Shown here: positions 24,974-36,129 of the stretch, in pieces
How positions within the stretch are numbered: the stretch's first letter is position 1
How the letters are laid out: every line of letters starts with the position of its first letter
Assembly: GCA_022578965.1 (NCBI GenBank)
Contig: MU400748.1
Span: 1 to 58,073 of the forward strand
Reading direction: 5' to 3'
Origin: Xylaria sp. FL1777
Lineage: Eukaryota > Ascomycota > Sordariomycetes > Xylariales > Xylariaceae
Length of the DNA stretch: 58,073 nucleotides
The notes under the pieces: generated by a model
What the model saw: only the letters and a program-made list of their open reading frames with translations
Databases searched by the model: none
What the model was told of the DNA's origin: nothing
Translations under genes and position numbers: made by a program

Positions 24974-25940
24974 ATTGTTGTTTTAATAATTTTCTGTAAG
25001 TATTCTTTTTTCTTTTTTTTTTTATATGTTATAATATTAAAGCGCATTAAAAAAACTAATTGCTTATTTAAAACAAAACAAAAACTTGTTTTTGCTTTTT
25101 TTATTAATTTTATTAGCTATAAAGTTATACTTTGCTTTTATTGCTTTAATTAGTTATTAACATACAAAATAACAAATAATATATTTTATTATTTTAAATG
25201 CATATGCGTTAGCTACTTTTGCAACAAATCGAAAGTTTTAATTAATTTAATTAATAATATAGTTTTTAAACACTGTTGTTTTAAAAAAAAAAAAAAGCAA
25301 ATAAAATAATAGCTATTTTTAGTTTAAGAAAAATTAAAACAAGCTTAAAATAGCTTTAATTCTGTTTTAAGTAAGTTAGCTTAGCTTTATATACAAAAAC
25401 ATTTTTTAAAAGCAAAAAGTATTAAAATAGTTTAGCAAAAGCTTTAGTCCTTAAATAAATTAAACAAAATAAAGCATATTAAAAAAAAACAAAAAGCGCT
25501 AGCAAAAAAGCAAAAATAACAAAAAAAGCAAGCTAAAGTAACGCAAGCTACTTTATTTAAGTTTAATTAAAATTTCTTAAGCGTTTTTTTTAAAGTTAAC
25601 TTTTTTTTTTTAGTTTTAAGCAGCTAAAATATTAACAGTAAAACTAATTTATAACTACTTTAGTAGTTTTTAAATGTTTTTTAAGTTTTTAAGTATTATT
25701 AATATATAAGTATTTTTTTTATTTAATAAAATACTTTAGGTTATTATTGTTTTAACAAAAATTTAGTATATTTTTAACTTTATAAACGTTTTAATCTGTT
25801 TTTATTTTTAGTTATGTTTTAATAAGTGTTTTAATAAGTACTAGTTTTAATAAAAAAATATAAAAAATAAAATAAATTTGCATATTTTTTAATAATAACA
25901 GTTTATAATTAGTAAGTAAAATAACTTTTTTAATTTTAAA
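24974..25940 (-). other. E3 integrase C-terminal and 3' non-coding region
   Basis: Sequence between the readable integrase and the 3' polypurine tract. It should hold the integrase C-terminus. A plus-strand stretch near 25,460-25,560 is rich in GCAAAAAAGC words, meaning it keeps more C and G. I do not recognise a chromodomain here, although one could be hidden by mutation. Confidence 0.45.
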
Positions 25941-26850
25941 AAGGCCAAGTTTTTTAAATTTTAATTTATTGCTTGGTTGTTTTGTTTTAATTTAAAAAAT
26001 ATTAATATTTGCATTTTGTTTTTATTATAGCAAATAAACCTTGTTTTTCTTTTTAAAAATTAATTCTTTAGTTCGTTTTTTGTTATAATATACTAATATT
26101 TGTTATTATAAAAATTAAAAGCATAGTTATAGTTTAATTTATAGTGTTTTAATTTTTATTGCAATAGTTTTTGCTTAAAGTGCTATAATTAAAATAGCAA
26201 GTGTTTTTATTAATGTTTTTTTTTGTTTTTTAATAGTTGTTTGCTATTTATAAATAGCTTTATATAAAAATATATTTATGTTTTTGTTTGTTAATATATT
26301 ATATAAAATCTGTACTATTAATAATAGTTTTACTTAATTATTTTATTAATAGTTAATATAACTTTATAAATATTATTTTAGTATTTAGTTTAATTTTTTT
26401 GTTTATTTATTTGTTTATAAGTAATAAGCAATTAAAAACTTTAGTTTAATACTAATAAGTTTAAAAAAGCTAGTTTTAAACTTAAAAATAAACAATTTAT
26501 TTTAGTTTAAAACAATCTTTTTTAGTAGTTTATGCTTATTTAAATATTAGCATATAAAAGCATATATAAGTTATTTAGCTGTTATATTTCCTTTAAATAA
26601 TAAAAAATAAGCATATTTAGTAAGTTTATTAATAATAACTTATATTTTATTATATTATACTTTTATAACTAAATTAGTTAATAAAAGTAATATTATAATA
26701 AAATCTTAAGTAATAATATATTATGCTTGTTTAAATATTTATATAAGTTATAGTAGTTTATAAAGCTTATATTAAGCTATTTTAGCTTTATTATAAATAT
26801 TGCACTTTTTTATAATAAATTTAACTATATTTTATAGTTTTAAAAAATTA
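25940..26850 (-). pseudogene. E3 integrase remnant
   Basis: Integrase joins element cDNA to the genome. The minus strand reads YNIIKYKLLLINLLNM at about 26,655-26,605, the counterpart of the core around the first catalytic Asp (D-RLTKYAHF). It is followed by FYYLKGNITAK. Further on come KLFIFKFKTSFFKLI (about 26,500-26,450, for FTSKFW-LFK) and TNKQTKKLNQ-like text (about 26,420-26,390, for TDGQTERLNQ, which carries the catalytic Glu region). The C-terminal part reads YYNKKRTKELIFKKK at about 26,090-26,045 (for YYNKKR-P-F-KGD-V). Stops are TAA/TAG, and the catalytic residues are mutated to Asn and Lys. Confidence 0.85.
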
Positions 26851-26999
26851 TATTTTTTTTATAATTATTAAACTATTTTTATTGCTTTTTAGTATTTATA
26901 TAATAAGTATTTATAAAATTCCTTAATAAACTTGTTTTGTAAAAATTTCAGTAAATAAACTTTATATTTATATATTAGCTTATTATTTTTTGATTTTTT

Positions 27000-28460
27000 A
27001 TGTTTTTGTAGTTATACTAACTTTTTTAAATTATAAGCTTGTTATAGCTATATATTTATAAAATCCTTAAGTATAACTTTAATTTTTAAGCTTTTATCTT
27101 TTTAAAAATATAATATTTAAATGTTTTTTTTTAAAACTTTAAATTTTTTTTAACTTTATTAACTAAGTATATTTGCTTAAATGTTTTTTTTTCCTTTAAT
27201 ATAACATATTTTAAAGTTAAACTTAAAAAGAAAAACTATTTAATTTTTATGTTATTTAGTAATTTTTTGTATAGTTATAAATTTTATTAAGTTTTAATAA
27301 TTTAAATAAATTTTAATTAGTTTTGTAGTTTTTATAAAAAATAGTTTTTATTTTTTAAGTGCTATAATAATTGCAAGCAATTTTTTATTATATATAAAGT
27401 ATTATAATGCTACGTTTTATAATGCTTTAAAGTAATAAGCTATTAAGTGCTATTTTTTGTTATTTTTTAGTTATTTTAAAACTTTTATAATTATATTATT
27501 TAAAGCATTTATTTTTAGCTTTTTTTTTTTTTATAAATTAAGTAGTTTAACTATAAAGTTAAAAATAACTTTTAGTTTTAGTTCTTTAAAAGCTTTTTAA
27601 GCTTCCTTTAAAATTAAAAAGGATTTTTTTTTGTATTTTTTTTTTATATACTTTATAAAATAAAATGCTATTTTTTTAAAGTCTTAAATTAACATTTAAA
27701 CATAGTTTAAAAATCTTAATGCTTGTTATATATTTATAATAGTAGCTAAATTAAATATTTTTTAGTTTTATACTATATTAATTTTTAATTATTAAATTTA
27801 TATTTGTTTTAAAGTAATTATAAATTTTAAAAAGTTAATCTTTTATATATGTTATATATACTTTTTTGTATTAAGTTGTAATTTTGCTTGTTTAAATATT
27901 TTTAATATTTAAATTACGTGTTTTTTATGTTTTTTTAATGTTTTAAAGTAAATTAAAATATTATTTAAATAAATAAACATAAACTTGTTTAAAAACTTCT
28001 ATAAAATTATTATTATTATATATTAAAAGCTAGCTAATACGTTTTATAGTTTTTATAACATAACTATATATTTATATAGTTTATATATTGTTTATATAAT
28101 AGTTTTTTATTTTTTTTTTTTAGTTATTTTAATAGTATAATATTTATTTAAAATATTAATTGCTATAAACTATTTTGCTTAACTAATGTTTTTTTTTATA
28201 GTTATTAATAAAGTAAAGAAATATTTATTTATAATAATAATTATGTTTAATAATTAATAATTAATTATTACTTGTTATACTGGTTTTTTTTTTTTATTAA
28301 TTAGTTATTTTTTATTTTTTATTTTAAGTATTAATACTATAAAATATTTAGCAAATAACTAAGATTTTTTTAAAAATCCTTTTGCTAGATTTTTTTAAAT
28401 GTATTTTTATAAAGTGTTTGTTTTATTTAAGCTTATATAATATACTTAATAAAGCTTTAG
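27000..28460 (-). pseudogene. E3 reverse transcriptase and RNase H remnant
   Basis: On the minus strand the polymerase begins with KNLAKGFLKKS at about 28,395-28,350 (the gypsy motif LAKGFIR-S). It continues through LNIIIIINKYFFTLLI at about 28,255-28,205 (for LN-ITIKNRYPLPLI) and IAINILNKYYTIKI. The catalytic box is YLNNILIYFKTLKKH at 27,971-27,930 (for YLDDILIYSK-LEEH). The thumb motif AKLQLNTKKYI follows at about 27,895-27,865 (for KCQF-type text). Both catalytic Asp codons are AAT. RNase H should follow to about 27,000 but I could not read its motifs reliably. Confidence 0.88.
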
Positions 28461-30180
28461 TTAATATTTTTCCTTAATAAAGATATAATAATTTTATAAG
28501 CTATATTTAAAAAGTTCTTTTTTTTTTTTTTCTTTAAATAGTTTATAAAATCTATAATATACTTTTAATATTCCGTTTAAGATTTTTTTTGCGATTTTTT
28601 TAATTTTTTTGCTTTATTTTTTACTTTTTTAATTAATAATTTTTGCTTTTTATTAAATTAAAAAGTTGCTAGTTTTTAGCTATAGTATTTCTAAAATAAT
28701 GTTATAATTAAATATATTAGCAATATTTAATATAATTTGTTTTTTATATTTTTATATAAATATATTAAAAAGTTTGGTTTTTTTAAATATATAACTATTA
28801 TTATAGCTAAAAATACTTTTATTAAATTTTTTAATTTTTTAGGATTTTTGCTTATATTTTTAAGAAATTTTATTTTGTTTTACTACTTTAAATAAAATTA
28901 TATTAGCTTATGCTTTTAAGTTAATTAAAGTATTATATTTTTTTTTTAATATATAAGTTTAACTTTAAATTAATTTTACTAGTTATTATATTAAACTTTA
29001 CGTAAAGCTTTAGTTTTTTTAGCTATTTGCTGCTTTTTTAGCAAATATTTATTTTGTTTTTTAATTTTTTTTTATAAAATGTTTAAGTGCTTATTTTATT
29101 TTGCACTTTAGATATTATTACGCTTTGTTTTGTTTTTGCTTTTAATTAAGCTTTAAATTATAGTTTTTAAGCTTTTTTTCTTTTAGCAACTATTTTTTAG
29201 TATAATTATGCTTTAATTAGCTAGTAATATTTATAATAGTTATTTTTATATTTTTTTAAAATAGTATTATAAATGTAATTAAAATTTTTTTTAAATGTTG
29301 CAAATTTTCGTAAATTTTTATAGTAAACTATAGTTATAACTAATTATTTTAGTTCGTAAAAGTTTTATATTTTTGTTTTTGCAATTTGTTTAAAAAACTA
29401 ATTATTTTTTAGTTTATTAAGTAAATATTAATAATAATAATATACTATATAACAATTTTATAATATTTTATTATATTTTAAATTTTTTAAGCGTAAAATA
29501 TTATTATTGTTTTTTATTATAGTTTTATTATAGTAATAACTTTTAGTAATTAGTTAAATTATTAGCTTTAGTTTTTAAAATATATTAGTTTTTGTACTAA
29601 TTATTAATGCTTTTTTATTTTGTTATATTTAAAGCAATTTAAGCTATAAAAATATTTTATTTATTTTTATTAGTTTTTTTTTTGTAGTATTTTTTATAGC
29701 TTTTAATTTTATTTATTTTTGCTTTAAAGTTTTATAAGTTTTGTTTTTTTAAGTTTATTTAATAACTAAGTATTTTAATAATTTATAATTAGTTTAATAA
29801 TTATACTATTTATAATTATAGTTTTATTTTTTTAAATATAACTTTTTTTTAAGCTATATTTTAAGCTTTAATAGTTTAAAGTTTTTATAGTTTTATAAGT
29901 TTGCTAATTATATTAACTTATTACTTTTTATTGTTTATTACTTTTAATTAAATTATTTTTTTAAGTTATATATTAAATAACTTTAATTGTTTATATAGCA
30001 AATATATTTTTTTATAATTTGTTTTAATAATTATAAAGCTTTTAAATAGTATTTATATGCTTATTTATTTTAATTTATATAAATAAAACATTTAGATTTA
30101 TTTAATATAGCACTTTTGTTTTAACTTAAAATAGCAATTTTATACTTTTGCTTTAAAAACATATTTTTTAAATTGCTTTA
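28460..30180 (-). pseudogene. E3 protease and gag-pol linker region (not individually readable)
   Basis: Lies between the polymerase start and the gag-side region. By gypsy order it should hold the protease and the gag C-terminus. It is T-rich on the plus strand, so the minus strand would be Lys/Asn-rich coding. No protease DSG/DTG box survives that I can identify. Confidence 0.45.
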
Positions 30181-31640
30181 TTGTTTTTTATTATTTTGAA
30201 CTTTTATAACTTATACTTTTTTTTTAAGTTAAAAAATTTTTTCTTTTTTATAGCTTTTTTTTCTGTTCTTTTTTTTAAATTAGCATTATTTTTAAAAATG
30301 TTCTTTTTTTTTACAGTTATAACATTTAACTTTAAATATATCTTAAAATTATTATTCTTGGATTTTATTAATTTGCTTAAATCTTTATTTAATACTTTTT
30401 TAAGTATTTTTTTTTTGTTTTTTTTAGTTCTTTTAGTTTTAAAGTACTAATTAAATAATTATTAATTAATTATAATAGTTATATTAATATATATATTAAT
30501 TTTTGCTAGTTTATTTATTTTATATAGTTTGTTTTAAACTTAAGTTTTAAGTTTACTATAAAATAAGTAAAATAGTACAAGCTTAAGCAATTTTAAAATT
30601 GCTACTAATTGTTTAAATTTTATAGCGTAATTTATTATTGTTTTTGTTTATTTTAAGCAATAAAGTGCTTTTTTTATATGTTTTGCTTTTTAAGTATTTT
30701 TAAATAATGCTTTTATTTAATTTTTAAACTTAACGTAATTTTTAAAAATCTTTTTTGTTTTTAGCTTAAAATTAGTTAATTTATTAGCTTTTAGGAAATC
30801 TTTTAAAATAAGTTAAAATTATTTTAGTACTTTTTTTAATAAGAATTATAAAGTAGTTATTACTTTTTAGTTTTTTTTCGTAATAATAATAAAGTGCTAT
30901 TTTAAATAAAGTTTAGTATAAATTAAAAAGGCTTTTATATTTATAGATTTATTATAAAGCTTTAAAGCAATAAGTTTAAAACCTTTAATGTTTAATATTT
31001 TTAATATTATAAATAATTTTAATAATAAAAGCAATAATAGTAATAAAAGGTTAGGTTTTTTATTTTAAGTTATTACTTTAGGTGTAGCAGTAATAAAAAT
31101 AAGCGTTAAGTTTGCTAGTAGTAGTGTTAATATTAGTTGTAGCGTAATTATTTGTTTAAAACTTTAACCTGTTGTTATAGTAGCAATTATTATTGCTGCT
31201 TTAATTACTATAGCTAGTTTAAAGGTTATAATGCTTAATATTTAAGCTGTTTTTTAAGTTAAAGCAACTGGTTTACTTTGTAGCGCTAGCATTAATATTA
31301 GTTCTTTTTTATTGCTACTATTTAACTTTTCTTTTTTTACTACTGCTTTTTTTTTAATAAAAATAGCTAATAAAAATACTAAAGTTTATTATTTTAGTAC
31401 GTTGCTAGTTTTAAAGGTTTTTAAAATTTTTAAACTTAATTTTTAACTTTTTGTTTTTAGTAGTATAACCTAAATCTAGTTTTATTAGTTATTAAGTAAA
31501 GCTTATTTACATAATGCTATTTAGCATTTTTATTTTTTAAATATTTTCTTAGTATACTTTTAAAAGTTTATTTTGTAAATTATTTATTACTTAACTCTTT
31601 ATACTAGTATTTGTTTTTGTGTATTAAGTTTTATTAATTA
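30181..31640 (-). pseudogene. E3 gag-side region
   Basis: The minus strand between about 31,390 and 30,960 gives a long reading with only a few TAA/TAG stops (for example KKAVVKKEKLNSSNKKELI, then KLAIVIKAAIIIATITTG). It is rich in Ala, Thr, Leu and Ile, as fungal gag proteins can be. No zinc knuckle was found. The plus-strand open frame at 30,181-30,450 is an F/L-rich shadow. Assignment rests on position next to the 5' LTR. Confidence 0.5.
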
Positions 31641-31654
31641 AAAAGCTATTAAAA

Positions 31655-32148
31655 TATAACGAATTTATTATATATTAATATAATAGGTTTACTTTTAGAG
31701 TTTTGATTTATAAGTAATAATAGGATCTTTAACAATAATCTATTAAAGAAGTTTTCGGAGTACTTTTACTACTATGCATTAATAAAAGTCTTAAAAAATT
31801 AAAAGTAATAAATATATTAATACTTAGTAGTTATAAAAAATTAATAGCTAAAAAACTAAAACTAAGTAAGTAATTAAATATAAGAAGTATATAATTATAT
31901 AAACAAAAAAAAGGTAAAAAAAGTAATAACCTTTTTTAAATTACTGCAAGTTTAGTAAGCATTAAATTACCGTAAGCCTAGTAAGCTTTAAATTACCGTA
32001 AGCTTAATAAGCTTTAAATCACTGTAAGCCTAGTAAGCTAAGTAAATTATTACGTAACTTTAGCTTTAGCTAGCAAAAGAAAAAATGCAAAGTATATATA
32101 AAAGCATTAAGCCGCTCTAAAAGCTACTTTCGTGCTAATTTCATAACA
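31655..32148 (-). repeat. E3 5' LTR (right)
   Basis: 494 bp, starts TATAACGAATTT (ancestral TGTAACGAACC) and ends TTTCATAACA. It keeps the four 26-bp tandem repeats at 31,937-32,040. It retains more C and G than the left copy in some places (for example GCCGCTCTAAAAGC near 32,111). Confidence 0.9.
31937..32040. repeat. Four 26-bp tandem repeats in E3 right LTR
   Basis: Units start at 31,937, 31,963, 31,989 and 32,015, with the form TAAATYACYGYAAGYYTART plus six bases. Copy number and phase equal the left LTR. Confidence 0.85.
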
Positions 32149-32153
32149 CTATT
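32149..32153. repeat. Target-site duplication of E3 (right)
   Basis: CTATT, paired with CTGTT at 24,456-24,460. Confidence 0.85.
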
Positions 32154-32287
32154 ATACTTTTAGAACTTCTTTAAATTAACCTTAAAACAACAATAAAAGT
32201 AATTTAAATTTAAACTTTTATAAAAACTTTACTTGCTATAGCTATAAATAACTTAGCTATATTACTTTTAATTACTTTTAGCTTAAA

Positions 32288-32311
32288 AATAATAATAATA
32301 ATAATAATAAT
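32288..32311. repeat. (AAT)8 microsatellite in E1 copy 1
   Basis: Eight AAT units in the coding frame of E1. The equivalent site in copy 2 (about 39,517-39,540) is shorter and interrupted by AGT and AAC. Confidence 0.85.
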
Positions 32312-33199
32312 AAAAACAATAAATCTAGTAGCTATACTAGCTATAATAATAATACTACTTAAAAATAAACTATTTAAAAAATTTAAGTAAATAAAAACTA
32401 AAACATAAATAAAAAAAACTAAAAACAGCAATTAAAGTTTTATATACTTTTTTTATAAAAGCTATAGTACTACAACTTAAAAAACAAGTAGTAAGTTTAG
32501 CACTAATTATATTAGTTATAAGTTTTAAGCTAAAGTTATTACTTTATATACTTATTTTATGCTATTTTTATATTTTTTGTACTATTTATTTTGTTAGCTT
32601 TATAAAACTATTTATTAAAACTTATGTTAATTTTAATTTATATGCTAAATATAACTATATTAGTTTTACTTTTGCTTTTTATTATAAATTGTAGTAAGTA
32701 CTTTTTTATATACTTGCATTATAGCATATTACTAAAAGTAAATTTCTTATTTATAAAGCTTATTAAGTTATTTGTAAATTAACTAATAATTATAGTATTA
32801 CTTGCAGAATTAAGCGTATATATATAGCTATTAATTATAACTATTGCTTTAAACGTAGCTTTTTTTTATTATTTTAAATTACTTTAAAAAATAAAAAAAT
32901 TATATTAAATTTAGGCATTAATTAATAGTTTTTCGAATTATGCTGCTTTTAAATAAAAATATTTAGCTTAACTAAATTTGCAAAAGCTTACTAAAACTAA
33001 GCTTGCTATTATGCTATTATTTAACTATTTAAACTTATATAGCTTAAAAAGTTAAAAAAAAGCTTTAGTTATTTTAATTTTATAGCAATTTTAAAAAAGT
33101 TTTATAATTTATTTAAGTTTTTTAATACTAATAAAATAAATATATTATTATAATTAAAGCAAGAAAACCTTATTATTAAGCTAAAAAAAAACGTAATTA

Positions 33200-34900
33200 T
33201 ACTTTATTTTTTTATATATTTATTAGCTTAAAATAAGCTAAAAAAACTACAAAAATAGCTTAATAAAATACTAAAAGCAAAAAAAATTAAAAAGTTTATT
33301 AGCTTTGCTAGCACTTTAATTTTTTTTGTATTTAAAAAAAATAAAAGCTTATGTTTATATATAAACTATAAAAAACTTAATTAAGTTACGTGCAAAAATT
33401 AATATATTTTATTATTTATTTTAAAGCTATTTAATAAAATTTTAAAAGCTAAAATCTTTAGCAAAATTAACTTTAAAAATGCTTATTATTGCTTACGTAT
33501 TTAAAAAAAAAATAAATAAAAAATAGCGTTTTATATATATTATAGCTATTATAAATTTTTAGTTATGCTTATAAGTTTATTAAATGCTTTTGTTATTTTT
33601 TAAAGTTATATATAAAAAGTACTTAATAATATAATAAATATATTTTGCATTACATATTTTAATAATATGTTTATTTTTTTTTTAAATAAAAACTTTTATA
33701 TAAAATATATTTAAAATATTATTAAAAAGCTATAAAAAGCAAAACTATATATTAAGCTATTTAAGTGCTAATTTTATTAAAAAAAAATTAAATTTTTAAG
33801 TTATATTATTTTTAGCTAAAAAATTAAAATAAACTTTTTATATATAAATATTATTTAGCAATAGCTTATATTAAATATTTATTAAGCGCTACAATAATTT
33901 TTAAGGTTTTATAATTTTTATTGCTGTTTTATAAACAAGTATTCTTATATTGCTATGCTTTTGTTTAAATATTTAAAAAAAAACGTAATAAAAACAAAAA
34001 AAGGTTAAATCTTTTTAAATAGTTTTAAAAAAAAAGCTTTTAAAAACTTTTAGAATATATTTAAGCAAGCTATTTTTTTTATATATTTTAACTCCGAAAA
34101 ACAAATATTGCTAAAAACTAATTTTTTTAAAGTAGCTTTTGTAAAAAATTTATTTTAACAAAATAATTAAAGCATTTTTAAACTAGTTACGTTTTATTTT
34201 TAAAAGCTATTTAAAAAAAAAATGCAGTATAGTATGCTTAACTAAAAAATGCTTATAATAATAAATTACTTTAAGCATTAGTAGTATTATTTATAAAAAA
34301 GCAATTTATTAATTAAAATATTAATTAATTATGCTAATTTTTAAGCGTTTATAAAAATATTAAAGCTTAATAAAAAGCAAGCTTATTAGTATTTATTATT
34401 AGCTTTTTTTAATTTTATTATTAAATATTAAGCAGGCAAAAAAAATAAAGCTAATTTTTTTTTATGCTGTTTTAATTATATAGCTATTTTGCTTAGTAAT
34501 ATTAACATTTTTTTAACGTTAAAAAAAAAGTTATAATAATATAACAAGTTAAAGTTTTTAATTTATATTTTAGTGCTTAAGCTAAAGCTTTATATTTTAA
34601 AGCTATATTTGCTAAAAAAGCTTTTTTTATTTAAGCAGTTATGCGTTTATATATATAAATAGCTGCAGGTTTAAAAAAATTAAAAAATCTAAAAGCTTTT
34701 AAAAAGCTAAAAAACTTTATTTAAAAAGTTCAAAAAAAAAACCTTAAATGCTATATAATTATAAAGCAATTAAAAGTAAAAAAGCCTACAAATTTTTAAT
34801 AGTTAATAAAAAAATCTTTAGTTTGCTATAAAAATAAAATTTATATTTTTTTTAAAAAAGCTATATATTTTTAACTTATTAAGCTATATTATAATAATTT
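33200..34900 (+). pseudogene. E1 copy 1 reverse transcriptase and RNase H remnant
   Basis: One frame from 33,346 gives SLCLYINYKKLN (for SLRLCVDYR-LN), then AKIFSKINFKNAYYCLRI from 33,448 (for A-IFSKIDL--AY-RIRI). The catalytic box ITYFNNMFIFF has its YFNN at 33,655-33,666 (for YLDD), with Asp codons turned to AAT. Later text AKLYIKLFKCQFYQKKIKF at about 33,740-33,800 matches the thumb region (KAKL-VKLSKCEF). The frame stays constant over these motifs, so damage is by point mutation, not indels. RNase H should follow from about 34,150. The end of this entry is approximate. Confidence 0.88.
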
Positions 34901-34949
34901 TTTAGCTAAATATTTTAGTTAAAGCTATACTTTAAAACTACTATAATAA

Positions 34950-35820
34950 AAGTTTTATTAAAGCAACATAAAACTAAATATTAAAAAGTATATATAAAGC
35001 TATGCAATTTGCTTTAAAACTAAAGCAAAATATTACTAAAAGTATAATAAACTTAATGCTTTACTAATATTTAATAAATTTATATAAAAGCTATTTATAA
35101 ACTTTATTATAAGTTTATTAAAAACTTTTTATAAAAAAAAACTAATTAATGCTATTTTTATTATTATAAATAGATTTATTAAGCTTATATACTTATTTTT
35201 AGTTAATATTATTATAATTTTAGTTAAGCTAGCAGTTTTATTTTATTATAAAATTAAATGTATTTATAATAGCTTAAAAAGCATTATTTTTAATAAAAGC
35301 TTTATTTTTATTAGCTAATTTTAATTTAATTTATATTATTACTTAAAAATTAAATAAAAGCTTTTAATAGCATTTTATTTTAAAACTAATAAATAAATAA
35401 AACAAATAAACTAAGTAATTAAAAGCTATTTTAAGTGTTTTATAAATAGTAAGCAAACTAATTAGCTTTAACTTTTATTTTAAGCTTTTTTTGCTATAAA
35501 TTTTACTATTAATTTTATAACTAAATAATTATTTTTTAAAGCTTTATATAGTTATATGCTAGAATTTTGTTTGTTTATTAAAAACAACTTTACATTAAAA
35601 AAAATCTTAGCTATATAAAAACGTTTTAATAAATTATAAACTATTAAAAACAAAATAACAAAGCAATAATAAATTATAATTAATAAATATATAAAATATT
35701 ATAATAATAAACATAAACTTATAACTTTTAAAACTAAAAACTTAATAGTACTATTAACAAAAAATATTAAGTTTAAAAATAAAAAATTAATATTTAAGTT
35801 TATTAAACTTTTTTAAATTC
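34950..35820 (+). pseudogene. E1 copy 1 integrase remnant
   Basis: The core around the first catalytic Asp reads AIFIIINRFIKLIY from 35,151 (for A-LVVIDRFSKLA-Y, Asp now AAT). Then come IFNKSSIFISKFW-like text at about 35,290-35,330 (for ISDRGSIFTSKFW) and TNK-TK-TNQVI-DYLRCYIN-like text at about 35,380-35,450 (for the TDGQTERTNQ box). The C-terminal tail is YIKYYNNKHKLITFK from about 35,680 and LIVLLTKNIKF near 35,740. The tail is typical of gypsy integrases before the chromodomain. Multiple TAA/TAG stops. Confidence 0.88.
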
Positions 35821-35954
35821 TTTTTATAGTTAGTTTATAAGCATACTATATTAGTTTTTTAAAATAATATAGCTGTTTTTATTTTGTTTTTTTAATTTAG
35901 TTATTTAAGCTTTAAAAAGCTAAACATAAATATAGTTTATTTATGCTAAACCTT

Positions 35955-36115
35955 AAAAATAAGTTAAAAAAATAAAAAGTTAAAAATATAGTAAATAAAA
36001 TAACTTATAATAAAGAAAAATATTATTTTATTAAGTAAAAAAGCTAGTTAACTAAATATAATTAATAAGTATTTATTACTAATATTATAGCTTTTAAAGC
36101 AATTAAAAACTTTAA
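35955..36115 (+). pseudogene. E1 copy 1 chromodomain remnant
   Basis: The plus-strand frame reads KVKNIVNKITYNKEKYYFIK followed by a stop where Trp is expected (for WEVE-IVDKRTYNGEKYYLVKW), then LTKYN and a stop (for YNQW) and FKAIKNFKKR. This is the aromatic and acidic pattern of a chromodomain at the integrase C-terminus, the defining trait of chromoviruses. It targets insertion to particular chromatin in known members. Confidence 0.8.
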
Positions 36116-36129
36116 AAAGCGCTTAAGTT

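Larger units (their letters stand above)
24461..32148 (-). mobile_element. E3, full-length Ty3/gypsy retrotransposon nested in E1 copy 1
   Basis: A 7,688-bp element with two 494-bp LTRs (24,461-24,954 and 31,655-32,148) and a 5-bp target-site duplication. It is coded on the minus strand: gag near the right LTR, reverse transcriptase about 28,450-27,600 with YLNN at 27,971-27,960, and integrase about 26,850-25,950. A polypurine tract lies next to the left (3') LTR. LTR ends are TGTAAYRAAYC...CATAACA on the plus strand. The internal region is heavily RIPed, with TAA/TAG at Gln and Trp positions, while the LTRs keep slightly more C and G. The integrase-after-polymerase order excludes Ty1/copia. 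Confidence 0.9.
32149..33200 (+). pseudogene. E1 copy 1 gag end and protease region
   Basis: Collinear with 39,371-40,430 of E1 copy 2. It resumes the motif cut by E3 (CYTFRTSLN reading) and contains a low-complexity Asn (ancestrally Asn/Asp) run encoded by the (AAT)8 tract at 32,288-32,311. It should include the protease by position, but no catalytic box can be read with confidence. The minus-strand open frame 32,210-32,431 is a shadow. Confidence 0.55.

Noticed and set aside
27954..28060. An acidic or Asn-rich motif (NNNN) in E3 as a separate domain
   Set aside because: It is an out-of-frame reading of the segment just upstream of the polymerase catalytic box.
23429..36110. E1 as a Ty1/copia element
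   Set aside because: The LTR start TGTTATAAC first suggested copia, but the reverse transcriptase (33,346-33,800) precedes the integrase (35,110-35,800) and a chromodomain follows, which is Ty3/gypsy order.
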